From Meridianimaribacter flavus (GTDB lineage: Bacteria; Bacteroidota; Bacteroidia; Flavobacteriales; Flavobacteriaceae): 64,000 bases of DNA. The notes below the pieces were generated by a model. That model saw only the letters and a program-made list of their open reading frames with translations. It was not told where the DNA came from and did not search any database. A program made the translations under genes and the position numbers. Positions 55,016 to 64,000 of this stretch are shown here, in pieces; position 1 is the first letter of the stretch, and each line of letters opens with the position of its first letter. Location: positions 129,001-193,000 of the forward strand of contig NZ_SOQZ01000003.1 of NCBI RefSeq assembly GCF_004366715.1. Direction: 5' to 3'.

Positions 55016-56272
55016 ATGCGAAAGATATTAATTGTAGTAGAGTCTATTGATGTTAATAGTAGTAGTGGAGCTAAGGGTAGAATGTCCCTAATAAAATCTT
55101 TGATTGCCCTAGGTTATGGAGTGAAAATATTGCATTATACAAGAAAAAACATTGAAATTGAAGGTGTAGATTGTATCTCTATAAAGGAACTAAAGTATAA
55201 TTTATTGTATGTGCTAAGTAGAACAAGACGACTTGTTTTAAGACATTTTAAAGTTGATTTGTTCTCATGGGTAGATTCTGTCTTTGGATTTTCTTTTACC
55301 TATTATAACGATTCAAATAGTATTGCAGCCTCAATACGAAAACATTATACCGATGAGGATTATATTTTTACATTGAGTCATGGAGGTAATTTTAAATCTC
55401 ATCATGCCATGTTGAAGTTTCCAAAGTTATATAAAAAATGGGTGGCATATATGCATGATCCCTATCCCTTTCATTGTTATCCTAAACCTTATAACTGGTA
55501 TGAAAAAGGGTATGAGGTTAAAGAACAGTTTATTAAAGATGTTTCGGATAAGGCAGAGTTTTCTGTGTTTCCTAGTTTGCTTTTAATGCAATGGATGGGA
55601 AACTACTTTCCTAATTTCTTAAAGACAGGGTCAGTAATTCCTCACCAAAGTTATGATTTAGAAATCCGCAATAAAAGACCTTTAAAGTTAGAGTATTTTG
55701 ATTTTAATAAATTCACCATATTGCATGCAGGAAATTTACTAAAACAAAGACAGCCCCAAGGTTTAGTTGAAGCGTATAAATTGTTTTTAAAAAAAATACC
55801 TGAAGCCAAACAAAATTCTTTATTATTACTTTTGGGGGATGCAAGTGAACATAAGGAATATTTGTTAGAAGAAAAGACCAAGTGTTCAAGCTTATATTGT
55901 AGTATGAATTATGTGTCTTTTGATGAGGCAAATTATGTTCAAGAGTATGCAAGTGTTAATGTAATTTTAGAAGCAGACGCAGATATAAGTCCGTTTTTAC
56001 CAGGTAAGTTTCCGCATTGTGTAAAGTCTAATTCTCCAATAATGTCTTTAGCTCCAGAACAAAGTGAGGTAAGAAGGTTGTTGGGGTTAGATTATAAATA
56101 TGCCTGCAGGCCTTCGGATTCGACAGTTATTTCAGAATTTCTTATTGAGCTTTACTTCTTATGGAAAGAAACACCTGAAAAGTTAAAACTCAATAGGCCA
56201 GATATAGAAGGGTATTTGAGTACAGAGTTTTTGCAGAAACAATTAAATGCTATGTTCAAGAATGAACAATAA
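55016..56272 (+). CDS. GT-B type glycosyltransferase
   Basis: 418 residues. The N terminus KILIVVESIDVNSSSGAKGRMSLIKSLIALGY and the later FTILHAGNLLKQRQPQGLVEAYKLFL and LEADADISPFLPGKFPHCVKSNSPIMSL fit a GT4-like two-domain transferase. The sugar is unknown. The ATG of the next gene lies inside its 3' end. Confidence 0.82.
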   Translation: MRKILIVVESIDVNSSSGAKGRMSLIKSLIALGYGVKILHYTRKNIEIEGVDCISIKELKYNLLYVLSRTRRLVLRHFKVDLFSWVDSVFGFSFTYYNDSNSIAASIRKHYTDEDYIFTLSHGGNFKSHHAMLKFPKLYKKWVAYMHDPYPFHCYPKPYNWYEKGYEVKEQFIKDVSDKAEFSVFPSLLLMQWMGNYFPNFLKTGSVIPHQSYDLEIRNKRPLKLEYFDFNKFTILHAGNLLKQRQPQGLVEAYKLFLKKIPEAKQNSLLLLLGDASEHKEYLLEEKTKCSSLYCSMNYVSFDEANYVQEYASVNVILEADADISPFLPGKFPHCVKSNSPIMSLAPEQSEVRRLLGLDYKYACRPSDSTVISEFLIELYFLWKETPEKLKLNRPDIEGYLSTEFLQKQLNAMFKNEQ

Positions 56273-57167
56273 TTTTTCCATACTAATTACAACTAAAAAC
56301 AGGTTAAAAGAGTTAAAAAGGACATTAGTCACTTTAAGCCCATTGTTAAAGAGGGGCGATGTAGAGTGTTTTATTTGTGACGATGGGTCTTCAGATGGAA
56401 CCCAAGCTTTTTTAGAATCTCAGCAATCTGATATTCAATTATGGCTAGAGTCTAAAAGTAAAGGGTATTTGTATCACCGTAATTATATGCTCAGAACAAC
56501 TACTGCTAAGTATAGTGTCAGTTTGGATGACGATGCTCATTTTCTTACTGAAAACGTATTGGAAACTATTTCGCAATATTTTGAAACAAATCCAACTTGT
56601 GGACTCTTGACATTCCGTATTTTTTGGGGGCAAGAAGCGCCAAAGAAAACAGCGACTTCAGATGTGTCTTACGCTGTTAATGGTTTTGTAGGTTGTGGAC
56701 ACGTTTGGCGTATGCAAGCATGGAAAGAGATTCCTGATTACCCTGAATGGTTTCAGTTTTATGGAGAAGAACAGTTTGCCGCTTTACAGTTGTTTAAAAA
56801 GGGATGGTATATACGTTATGCGCCAGAGGTGTTGGTCCAACATAGAGTAGATATGCTTGCTAGAAAAACACAAAAAGATTATTTGCAGCGACAACGCCGA
56901 TCTTTAAGAGCTGGATGGTATGTGTATTTTATGTGTTACCCATTTGCTATTGCTTTTAGATTGTTTTTATCTAGTATTTGGAGTCAACTGAGACGAAAAA
57001 CTTTTAAAGGGAACATGCAAGCTACTAGGGCTTTAATGTTAGCATTTTATGATATATTAATACATGTTCCTAAGTTTCTTACAAATAGATATCGTTTAAG
57101 TAATAGTCAATATAGAGAATTTACTAACTTGCCGAAAGTGCCTATATATTGGAAACCGCATGAGTAA
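56262..57167 (+). CDS. GT2 family glycosyltransferase
   Basis: The frame is open from 56247, but the ATG at 56262 gives the family start MNNNFSILITTKNRLKELKRTL. About 301 residues. ICDDGSSDGTQAFLE and SLDDDAHFL (DxD) are GT2 marks. Overlaps the previous gene by 11 nt and the next by 8 nt. Confidence 0.9.
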   Translation: MNNNFSILITTKNRLKELKRTLVTLSPLLKRGDVECFICDDGSSDGTQAFLESQQSDIQLWLESKSKGYLYHRNYMLRTTTAKYSVSLDDDAHFLTENVLETISQYFETNPTCGLLTFRIFWGQEAPKKTATSDVSYAVNGFVGCGHVWRMQAWKEIPDYPEWFQFYGEEQFAALQLFKKGWYIRYAPEVLVQHRVDMLARKTQKDYLQRQRRSLRAGWYVYFMCYPFAIAFRLFLSSIWSQLRRKTFKGNMQATRALMLAFYDILIHVPKFLTNRYRLSNSQYREFTNLPKVPIYWKPHE

Positions 57168-57807
57168 TTTATTAAATACATTTGAAGATAGAGAGGTGTT
57201 TGCTAAAACTATGTTAGAAAAATATGCAAACCCAGACCTTAGTGTAATTAGTGATATAGGAGCAGGTTATGGTTTTATGCAAGCTCATGTTGAAAAATTA
57301 GGAGCTATTTGGCAGCCATTTGATTATTTGAAAAAAATAAAGCAAACCACTATCTGGGATTTAAATAATCTTGCGCCTAAAACATCTCAACCTGCTGATA
57401 TGGCTTTGTTTTTGGAGGTGTTAGAACATTTGGCTAATCCATTGTTAGGGCTTCAGAATATAGGTAAACATTTAAAAAAGGATGGTGTACTTATTTTAAC
57501 AACACCTAACCCTCAATCGAGTAAAAACAGAATTAATCTTTTATTGAAAGGAGTACTTTACGCATTTCAGGAAAAACACTTAAAGGAACAGCATGTTTTT
57601 ACGCCTTGGGAGCATATTGTGAAGTTTTTTTTAGAACAAAGTGGCTTTGAAATTTTGGAATACGCAGTGGTTGATACAAAGTATCAAACACGAAAAACAA
57701 AAGGAATAAAAGAGTTTTTAAAGCTACAATTGGAGAAACTTATAGAAAAGCGTTATCCTAAAGCTCAAGGTATGAGCTACGGTATAGTTGCTAGAAAAAT
57801 TGATTAA
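57160..57807 (+). CDS. Class I SAM methyltransferase
   Basis: 215 residues. The SAM site is ISDIGAGYGFMQAHV, followed by DMALFLEVLEHLANPLLGLQNI and GVLILTTPNPQSSKNR, as in Methyltransf_23/UbiG-like proteins. In this locus it may O-methylate a sugar or terminate the chain. Overlaps the preceding GT2 gene by 8 nt; the neuB-like gene starts 2 nt after it. Confidence 0.87.
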   Translation: MSNLLNTFEDREVFAKTMLEKYANPDLSVISDIGAGYGFMQAHVEKLGAIWQPFDYLKKIKQTTIWDLNNLAPKTSQPADMALFLEVLEHLANPLLGLQNIGKHLKKDGVLILTTPNPQSSKNRINLLLKGVLYAFQEKHLKEQHVFTPWEHIVKFFLEQSGFEILEYAVVDTKYQTRKTKGIKEFLKLQLEKLIEKRYPKAQGMSYGIVARKID

Positions 57808-57809
57808 AT

Positions 57810-58811
57810 ATGAATGTTTTTATCATAGCCGAAATCGCTCAAGCGCACCATGGGAGTTTACAAAAAGCCCATGATTATATAGAGGCTTTAGCCACAACAG
57901 GAGTAAACGCAATAAAATTTCAAACACATATAGCACAGGCTGAAAGCAGCATTTATGAACCTTTTAGGATTAAATTTAGTAACGACTATGCGACACGTTT
58001 TGACTACTGGAAAGCTATGGAGTTTACTGTGGAAGAATGGAAAGCCTTAAAAGGGCATTGTGATGCGGTTGGTTTAGAGTTTATGAGTTCACCCTTTAGT
58101 AATGCTGCTGTTGATGTATTGGAGGAAGTTGGTGTTAAACGTTATAAAATAGGATCTGGAGAGGTGAATAATTTCTTGTTGTTGGAAAAAATTGCACAAA
58201 CCAAAAAACCTGTAATTCTATCATCAGGTATGAGTGCATATAATGAGCTTGATAAAACGATAGATTTCTTAAAAACAAAAGGTGTAAACTATTCTATTTT
58301 ACAGTGTACTACCTCATACCCAACACAACCAGAACAATATGGCCTAAATGTAATTGAAGAGTTAAAACAAAGTTATAGTGTTCCAGTGGGCTTTTCAGAC
58401 CATTCAGCAAAACCTGAAACGAGTATTGCTGCAGTAATAATGGGCGCAGAAATTTTAGAGTTTCACGCAGTTTTTGACAAACAGGAAACAGGGCCTGATG
58501 TAACCTCATCCTTAACTATTGACGAAATACGTACGTTGGTAAGTGCTGTTAGAAACATTGAAAAAGCGCTTGAGAACCCAATAAACAAAAGAGATAATTC
58601 TGCATTTAAGGATTTAAAAGCTATTTTTGAAAAGTCATTAGCCGTTAATAAAGCTTTACCTAAAGGACATCGAATCACCTTCTCTGATTTGGAAGCCAAA
58701 AAACCGAAAGGATATGGTATTGATGCTTTTGATTTTGAAAAGGTTATAGGTAGGCAATTAGTAAAAGAAATGAGCGCATGGGAGTTTTTAAACGATAAAG
58801 ATTTAGTATGA
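57810..58811 (+). CDS. neuB: N-acetylneuraminate (nonulosonate) synthase, NeuB-like
   Basis: 333 residues. Condenses phosphoenolpyruvate with an N-acetyl-mannosamine-type sugar to a nine-carbon acid. Marks are FIIAEIAQAHHGS, NAIKFQTHIA, FMSSPFSNAAVDVLEEVGVKRYKIGSGE, and a C-terminal SAF (antifreeze-like) domain. The neuC and neuA genes follow in tight overlap. The genes for legionaminic or pseudaminic precursors (dehydratase, aminotransferase) are not in the window, so sialic acid is the simplest product. Confidence 0.92.
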   Translation: MNVFIIAEIAQAHHGSLQKAHDYIEALATTGVNAIKFQTHIAQAESSIYEPFRIKFSNDYATRFDYWKAMEFTVEEWKALKGHCDAVGLEFMSSPFSNAAVDVLEEVGVKRYKIGSGEVNNFLLLEKIAQTKKPVILSSGMSAYNELDKTIDFLKTKGVNYSILQCTTSYPTQPEQYGLNVIEELKQSYSVPVGFSDHSAKPETSIAAVIMGAEILEFHAVFDKQETGPDVTSSLTIDEIRTLVSAVRNIEKALENPINKRDNSAFKDLKAIFEKSLAVNKALPKGHRITFSDLEAKKPKGYGIDAFDFEKVIGRQLVKEMSAWEFLNDKDLV

Positions 58812-59971
58812 AGCAAGGGAAACGAAAGATTTGTGTGGTAGTCACAGCAAGACCATCGTATAGCAGAATAAAAACAGTACTAAAAGCCATTAACGAACAC
58901 CCAAAGCTCGAATTACAATTAGTAGTTGCTGGTTCAGCCTTGTTGGATCGTTATGGCAACGCAGCGGACTATATCATTAAAGACGGGTTTACAATTACAG
59001 AAAAAGTGTTTATGGTTTTGGAGGGTGAGAACCCTACAGCTATGGCAAAAACTACAGGCTTGGGAGTTATGGAACTGTCCAATGTGTTTTACAACCTTCA
59101 ACCAGATGCTGTTATAACCATTGCTGATCGTTTTGAAACGATAGCCACATCTATTGCTGCAGCTTATCAAAATATACCTCTAGTACATATACAAGGAGGT
59201 GAGGTTACTGGAAATATTGATGAAAAAGTACGTCATGCAAACACCAAATTAGCCGATATTCATTTAGTGGCTTCAGAAGATGCCAAAGCTCGGGTGGTAA
59301 AATTGGGCGAGGATGAAGAATGTGTCTTTAATACAGGTTGCCCTTCAATAGACATTGCTAATGACCTGTTACAGATTAAGGGTTTGGATTTTAACCCTAT
59401 TGAAAAGTATGGAGGAGTTGGAGGATTACACACAATGCCTAAAAATTATCTAGTGGTGCTCCAACACCCAGTAACTAATGAATACTTACAAGCAAAAGCA
59501 GACATAACAAAAACATTGCAGGTTATTAATAGGCTTAAAATACCAACATTTTGGTTTTGGCCTAATGTAGATGCAGGTGCTGATGGAACTTCCAATGGGA
59601 TACGTTCATTTAGAGAGCAACATAACCCAAAGCACATACGCTTTTTTAAAAATATGGATTCGGTAGATTTTTTAAAACTACTTAAGCATAGCCAGTGTCT
59701 GATTGGTAACAGCAGTGTAGGGATTAGGGAGTGCTCGTTTTTAGGGGTGCCAGTGGTTAATATTGGTACGCGACAACATAGAAGGCAAAGAGGAACAAAT
59801 GTAATTGACGTGATGTATAATGAAGCCGAAATACAAACGGCAATTGAACAACAATTGAAAACTCCTAAAAACACGAGAAGCACTATTTATGGTAAAGGAG
59901 ATAGTGGTCAAAAAATAGCGGAAATTTTAGCCAAAGTTAAATTTAAATTTCATAAAACAATACAATACTAA
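58808..59971 (+). CDS. neuC: UDP-N-acetylglucosamine 2-epimerase, hydrolysing (NeuC-like)
   Basis: 387 residues of GT-B fold. Makes ManNAc (or a related sugar) from UDP-GlcNAc and provides the NeuB substrate. Marks are VVVTARPSYSRIKTVLKAI, HIQGGEVTGNIDEKVRHANTKLADIH and LIGNSSVGIRECSFLGVPVVNIGTRQ. It overlaps neuB by 4 nt and neuA by 1 nt. Confidence 0.94.
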   Translation: MKQGKRKICVVVTARPSYSRIKTVLKAINEHPKLELQLVVAGSALLDRYGNAADYIIKDGFTITEKVFMVLEGENPTAMAKTTGLGVMELSNVFYNLQPDAVITIADRFETIATSIAAAYQNIPLVHIQGGEVTGNIDEKVRHANTKLADIHLVASEDAKARVVKLGEDEECVFNTGCPSIDIANDLLQIKGLDFNPIEKYGGVGGLHTMPKNYLVVLQHPVTNEYLQAKADITKTLQVINRLKIPTFWFWPNVDAGADGTSNGIRSFREQHNPKHIRFFKNMDSVDFLKLLKHSQCLIGNSSVGIRECSFLGVPVVNIGTRQHRRQRGTNVIDVMYNEAEIQTAIEQQLKTPKNTRSTIYGKGDSGQKIAEILAKVKFKFHKTIQY

Positions 59972-60669
59972 TGCGTGTTTTAGGAATTATACCAGCAAGA
60001 GGAGGGTCAAAGTCGATTCCAAAAAAAAATATTAAGAAGTTAGATGGTAAACCGCTTTTGCAATATACTGTTGAAGCTGCCAATGAGTCTAAACTATTGT
60101 CTCGTGTGGTTTTGAGTTCTGATGATGATGATATTATTTCAGTTGCAAAAACACTAAATTTAGAGGTGCCATTTAAAAGACCTTCTCATCTCGCTGAGGA
60201 TATTTCGCCTACATTACCGGTTATTCAACATGCGCTTCATTTTTTCCAGTCTCAAAACATACAGTTTGATGCGGTTTGTTTGCTACAAGTGACAAGCCCA
60301 TTTAAATCAGGGGGTTTTATAGATGAAGCTATAAGAAAATTCAGTAATACGGAATGTGATGCCTTGGTTTCGGTTCAAAAGGTGCCAACGGAATACAATC
60401 CGCATTGGACATTTGAAGAAAACAGAAAAGGGTTCTTAAAGATTGCTACTGGAGAAATTGATATTATACCAAGGCGTCAAGAGCTTCCTATAGCGTATCA
60501 CAGGGATGGATTGATTTATATTACTAAAACGAGTGTGATAATAGAGCAGAATTCGCTGTACGGCAATACTCTAGGATATATTGAGTCTCCTGCAGGAGCA
60601 CAAATTAATATTGATACTATAGAGGATTGGGAAAAAGCAGAAAGCTATTTAAAATCAAAAAAACAATAA
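59971..60669 (+). CDS. neuA: Acylneuraminate cytidylyltransferase (NeuA-like)
   Basis: 232 residues. Activates the nonulosonate with CTP to a CMP sugar, the donor for a sialyltransferase. The N-terminal nucleotide site is IIPARGGSKSIPKKNIKKL, and LLQVTSPFKSG is the second motif. It follows neuC by a 1-nt overlap, giving the complete neuB-neuC-neuA set. Confidence 0.94.
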   Translation: MRVLGIIPARGGSKSIPKKNIKKLDGKPLLQYTVEAANESKLLSRVVLSSDDDDIISVAKTLNLEVPFKRPSHLAEDISPTLPVIQHALHFFQSQNIQFDAVCLLQVTSPFKSGGFIDEAIRKFSNTECDALVSVQKVPTEYNPHWTFEENRKGFLKIATGEIDIIPRRQELPIAYHRDGLIYITKTSVIIEQNSLYGNTLGYIESPAGAQINIDTIEDWEKAESYLKSKKQ

Positions 60670-60670
60670 A

Positions 60671-62377
60671 ATGTGTGGTATTTCAGGACTGATAGGTCAT
60701 GAAGATTTTGAGTTACTACTGTGTGCTATGGTGGAATCACAAGCACATCGAGGACCTGATGCTGAAGGAGTTTTTTATGATAAAAATTTTGCGGCTTTAG
60801 GGCATAATCGCTTATCAATAATTGATTTGTCTCCTAAATCCAACCAACCTTTTACTGATCATTCAAAACGTTATTACATTGTTTTTAATGGAGAAATTTA
60901 TAATTATCTCGAATTAAAAGCAAGTTTAAGGCATGATTATAATTTTATAACTCAGTCTGACACAGAAGTGCTTTTGGCCCTATATATAAAGTATGGGGTG
61001 TCTTGTTTGGGTAAGTTGAATGGCATGTTTTCGTTTGCCATATGGGATACAAAGAAAAAAAAATTATTTGCAGCTAGAGACCGTTTTGGGGTAAAGCCAT
61101 TTTATTATAGTAAAAGTCAAAATAGATTTGTGTTTTCAAGTGAAATAAAGGCGATTCATAAAAGTGGGATAAAAAAGACACCTAATCAAGACCTATGGAG
61201 ACGATATTTTGCTTTTGGAAGTTACGGTTTGCCAAATGAAACATTTTGGGAAGGGGTTTGTCAACTTCCTGCGGGACATTTTTTAGAACTTAATGAAGGT
61301 AACTTAAACATTACACAATGGTATGATTTTGCGAGTCAAGTGATAAAACAACCTCTAGTAAAAAATTATACTGAAGCTAAAGAACAATACCATGATTTGC
61401 TTTTTGATAGCGTAAAATTACGGTTTAGAGCTGATGTGCCTGTTGGGTTTAATGTAAGTGGCGGCTTGGATAGTTCGACATTGTTGGCATTGGTGAATCA
61501 ATCACAAGTTAATTCAACTAAAATTGAAGCCTTTACCTTTTATACTAATGATAAACGCTATGATGAGTTGTCTTGGGTAGAACAAATGATAAGTCATTAC
61601 AGTAATCCCTTACATAAAGTACTTTTAAAAGCTATTGAAGTACCAGAACTATCTAAATTAATAAGTAGTTTTCAAGACGAGCCTTTTGGGGGGATTCCAA
61701 CATTAGCCTATTCCAAGGTATTTAAAACAGCAAGAAATAAGGGTGTTAAGGTGTTATTGGATGGTCAAGGTATGGATGAACAATTAGCAGGATACGATTA
61801 TTATACTACTAATACAAAATCAACAATTCAAGGGGTTACTAAATCGCCTTTTAACCCTAAAATATTGAGCGAAGATACTAGTGATGGAATGGGTAAAGAC
61901 CAATATCCAAGCCCTTTTGAAGACTCTTTACTAAATTTACAATACAGAGACTTGATATATACCAAAATTCCTAGAGCCTTACGCTTTAACGATAGGGTAT
62001 CTATGGCGTACTCTACAGAATTGAGGGAACCATTTTTGGATTACCGATTAGTGGAGTTTGGATGTTCACTTCCAATCGAATTCAAAATAAAAGACCAACA
62101 AAACAAACGTATTTTACGAGAGGTAATGACTAAATATATACCCCAATCCATATCCTATGCTCCAAAGCGACCACTGCAAACACCACAACGTGAATGGCTT
62201 GAGAAGGAACTAAAACAATTTGTAGAGGAACAGATAGATAAAATAAAATATAGTAATTATGCTCACTGGTTTAATTTAAACGAAATTGATAATACATGGA
62301 GTTTATATTTAAAAGGGGATAATGACTCCAGTTTTCATATTTGGCAATTGGTGAATTTTTCTTTGTTACTGAATTAA
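60671..62377 (+). CDS. Asparagine synthetase B-like amidotransferase
   Basis: 568 residues. The N-terminal class II glutaminase starts MCGISGLIG with nucleophile Cys2. The C-terminal ATP pyrophosphatase domain has FNVSGGLDSSTLLAL. In surface-glycan loci such proteins (WbpS/AsnB-like) often amidate sugar acids. With the UDP-HexNAcA genes here, amidation of a uronic acid is plausible. True asparagine synthesis cannot be excluded by sequence. Confidence 0.88.
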   Translation: MCGISGLIGHEDFELLLCAMVESQAHRGPDAEGVFYDKNFAALGHNRLSIIDLSPKSNQPFTDHSKRYYIVFNGEIYNYLELKASLRHDYNFITQSDTEVLLALYIKYGVSCLGKLNGMFSFAIWDTKKKKLFAARDRFGVKPFYYSKSQNRFVFSSEIKAIHKSGIKKTPNQDLWRRYFAFGSYGLPNETFWEGVCQLPAGHFLELNEGNLNITQWYDFASQVIKQPLVKNYTEAKEQYHDLLFDSVKLRFRADVPVGFNVSGGLDSSTLLALVNQSQVNSTKIEAFTFYTNDKRYDELSWVEQMISHYSNPLHKVLLKAIEVPELSKLISSFQDEPFGGIPTLAYSKVFKTARNKGVKVLLDGQGMDEQLAGYDYYTTNTKSTIQGVTKSPFNPKILSEDTSDGMGKDQYPSPFEDSLLNLQYRDLIYTKIPRALRFNDRVSMAYSTELREPFLDYRLVEFGCSLPIEFKIKDQQNKRILREVMTKYIPQSISYAPKRPLQTPQREWLEKELKQFVEEQIDKIKYSNYAHWFNLNEIDNTWSLYLKGDNDSSFHIWQLVNFSLLLN

Positions 62378-62435
62378 TTAAGATATTATTAAAAAAAATT
62401 ATCTTGTACTGCGATAATTGAGCTAAACGTTTTAG

Positions 62436-63830
62436 ATGAAGAATTTGGGAATAGTAATAACTGATGGTGTTGGTTTTAGAAATTTTATGTTAAGTGATTT
62501 TTTACGCGAAGCAGAGACTACCTTCGATAAGGTTGTGATATATTCCTACTTACCGGAAAAAGTTTACGAGGATTTTGAAATGAATGCCAAAGTAGTGGAG
62601 TTACCTGTCATTAATGATAACTTTTTTACTTGGTTTTTTTTGAAATTAAAAGAAATGGCACACTTGCAATTGCACAAGCAGGGTAATTTTGGAATCAAAG
62701 ATGTCATTCGTACTAATAAAACAAAAAGTAGGTCTATAAGAGGCTATGCTAAACGTCTTGTGTTTTTAATAACCTCTGTTTGTAATTCTGAGAGTTGGAT
62801 TAAGCGTTTTAATAGGCTACAACAACGCACGTTTAAAAGCCATCACATTACTAAGGCCTATATCAACATGTTAAAAATACACGAGGTGGACTTTTTGTTT
62901 TTTACGCATCAACGTCCACCCTATATAGCACCATTAATTTATGCTTCGGAACAATTGAACATTAAAAATGGTACTTTTATTTTTAGTTGGGATAATTTAG
63001 CCTCTAAGGGTAGAATGGCAGGCGATTTTAACCACTATTTTGTATGGAGTCATTTAATGGCTACAGAGCTATTGCATTTTTATAAGAAAATACACTCATC
63101 CCAAGTACATGTCGTAGGGACACCGCAATTTGAGCCTTATGTATTAGAACGCTATAAAACTTCTAAACAGGAGTTTTTCGAGAAGTTTAGGCTAAATGCA
63201 GAGCATCAAACCATTTGTTTTAGTTGTGGAGATGTGTCAACCAGTAAAAATGACCCTTTATATATAGAGGTTATTGCTGAGGCTATACAAAATGGAGTGT
63301 TGGGAGCTGTTAACTTTATAGTACGCACTTCGCCAGCTGAATCTCCTGAACGCTTTCATTTTCTTAAAGAACGCTATCCCTTCATAATATGGAACTACCC
63401 TAAGTGGGATTTGGTAAGACAAGACCACCAAGAAACTTGGTCGCAACGCGTTCCTGATAGAGTAGACGTTAAAGACCTAAGAGGAATTTTACAATATTGT
63501 GATGTGTTTATAAATATGTGTTCCACCATGAGTTTGGATGCCATGTGTTTTGATAAGCCTGTGATTAACCCTGTGTTTGGAAATGCAGAAAATGGATGGT
63601 ATAACGATCAACGATTTTTAAAATTTGCACATTACAAACGCGTGGTTGAAAGTGGTGCAGTTGCTGTGGTTAAAACAAAAGAAGCTTTAATTAAAGAAAT
63701 AAACAATAGTTTAAAAAATCCAGAACAACGTTTGCAGTTCCAAAAAAAGCTCTTAGAAATGCAGGTAAGTTGTGCGTTGAAGCATACCTCACAGCGAATT
63801 GTAAACTCAATACAATTATGCTTGAATTAA
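62436..63830 (+). CDS. Uncharacterised GT-B-like protein of the glycan locus
   Basis: 464 residues, no signal peptide. I do not recognise the family with certainty. FIFSWDNLASKGRM, VHVVGTPQFEPYV and YCDVFINMCSTMSLDAMCFDKPVINPVFG look like the acceptor and donor clefts of GT-B transferases or CDP-glycerol-type transferases. It is 58 nt after the AsnB-like gene and overlaps the next gene by 13 nt. Confidence 0.68.
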   Translation: MKNLGIVITDGVGFRNFMLSDFLREAETTFDKVVIYSYLPEKVYEDFEMNAKVVELPVINDNFFTWFFLKLKEMAHLQLHKQGNFGIKDVIRTNKTKSRSIRGYAKRLVFLITSVCNSESWIKRFNRLQQRTFKSHHITKAYINMLKIHEVDFLFFTHQRPPYIAPLIYASEQLNIKNGTFIFSWDNLASKGRMAGDFNHYFVWSHLMATELLHFYKKIHSSQVHVVGTPQFEPYVLERYKTSKQEFFEKFRLNAEHQTICFSCGDVSTSKNDPLYIEVIAEAIQNGVLGAVNFIVRTSPAESPERFHFLKERYPFIIWNYPKWDLVRQDHQETWSQRVPDRVDVKDLRGILQYCDVFINMCSTMSLDAMCFDKPVINPVFGNAENGWYNDQRFLKFAHYKRVVESGAVAVVKTKEALIKEINNSLKNPEQRLQFQKKLLEMQVSCALKHTSQRIVNSIQLCLN

Positions 63831-64000
63831 AATCAAAAACCATAGCGGTCATTTGTAATTATCAATTAAGACCAGACCGAATAGGAGGTATGGATCGGTT
63901 TTTTGTGGCTTATGATACCAAAGCAAAGTTGTTGGGATGTGATGTAAAATGGTTTTTTAAAGGACAAGCGGTGTTTGATTTTTATAAGGACTTAGATATT
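63818..64000 (+). CDS. Glycosyltransferase-like protein, N-terminal part (cut by window end)
   Basis: Open from ATG at 63818 to the window end (61 codons seen). Reads MLELKSKTIAVICNYQL, then RIGGMDRFFVAYD and DVKWFFKGQAVFDFY, resembling the start of a GT-B transferase with its glycine-rich N-terminal loop. The ATG is inside the end of the previous gene. Confidence 0.65.
   Translation, partial: MLELKSKTIAVICNYQLRPDRIGGMDRFFVAYDTKAKLLGCDVKWFFKGQAVFDFYKDLDI

Overview
The window looks like a piece of a Bacteroidota chromosome, most likely a marine Flavobacteriaceae. I base this on the AT-rich sequence, -7 boxes of the TAnnTTTG type in place of a sigma70 -10 box, a CSSDDD surface-lipoprotein export signal, a type IX secretion C-terminal domain, a SecA of over 1100 residues with a flavobacterial-style tail, and dispersed intergenic palindromes of the flavobacterial kind. 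The genus was not determined. No tRNA, rRNA, CRISPR array, transposase, integrase or reverse transcriptase gene was seen.

Region 1 (1-13995) is mostly housekeeping: the 3' end of argS, pyrG, yidC, a FAS1 lipoprotein, a YwqK/MORN-type secreted protein, mnmA, a subtilisin-like protease with a type IX signal, an FMN oxidoreductase, a PD40 protein, a MATE pump, a small acidic protein and a PAP2 phosphatase. Region 2 (13985-16948, minus strand) is an overlapping three-gene unit (GT2, duplicated LAB_N protein, GT39) that resembles a lipid A or envelope glycan decorating module. Region 3 (17050-34237) holds an epimerase, meaB, an ECF sigma factor overlapping a membrane protein gene and followed by an unusual repeat-bearing secreted protein, an M23 peptidase, lipoproteins, secA, a PduO-type adenosyltransferase, a LolD-like ATPase with a tiny membrane protein, a methyltransferase and an ABC-F ATPase.

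Region 4 (34291 to the window end, all plus strand) is one large surface-polysaccharide locus. It starts with a good flavobacterial promoter and runs wza-like, wzc-like tyrosine kinase, phosphoglycosyl transferase, UDP-HexNAcA dehydrogenase and 4-epimerase (probably making UDP-GalNAcA), another epimerase, Wzm and Wzt ABC exporter subunits, two sulfotransferases, several methyltransferases, about ten glycosyltransferases, neuB-neuC-neuA for a sialic acid type nonulosonate, and an AsnB-like amidotransferase. The predicted product is an acidic, sulfated and/or methylated, nonulosonate-containing glycan exported by an ABC transporter.

The most unusual feature is in the middle of this locus. Arrays of a seven-base unit GTGANNN, kept in strict 7-nt phase, begin exactly at the stop codons of three genes. 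Two of them, each followed by a second array of GATTCAC and GACTATCC units, flank a gene for an Avd/23S-IVP-like four-helix-bundle protein that sits between the wzm and wzt genes. This looks like a repeat-associated cassette of undescribed mechanism.
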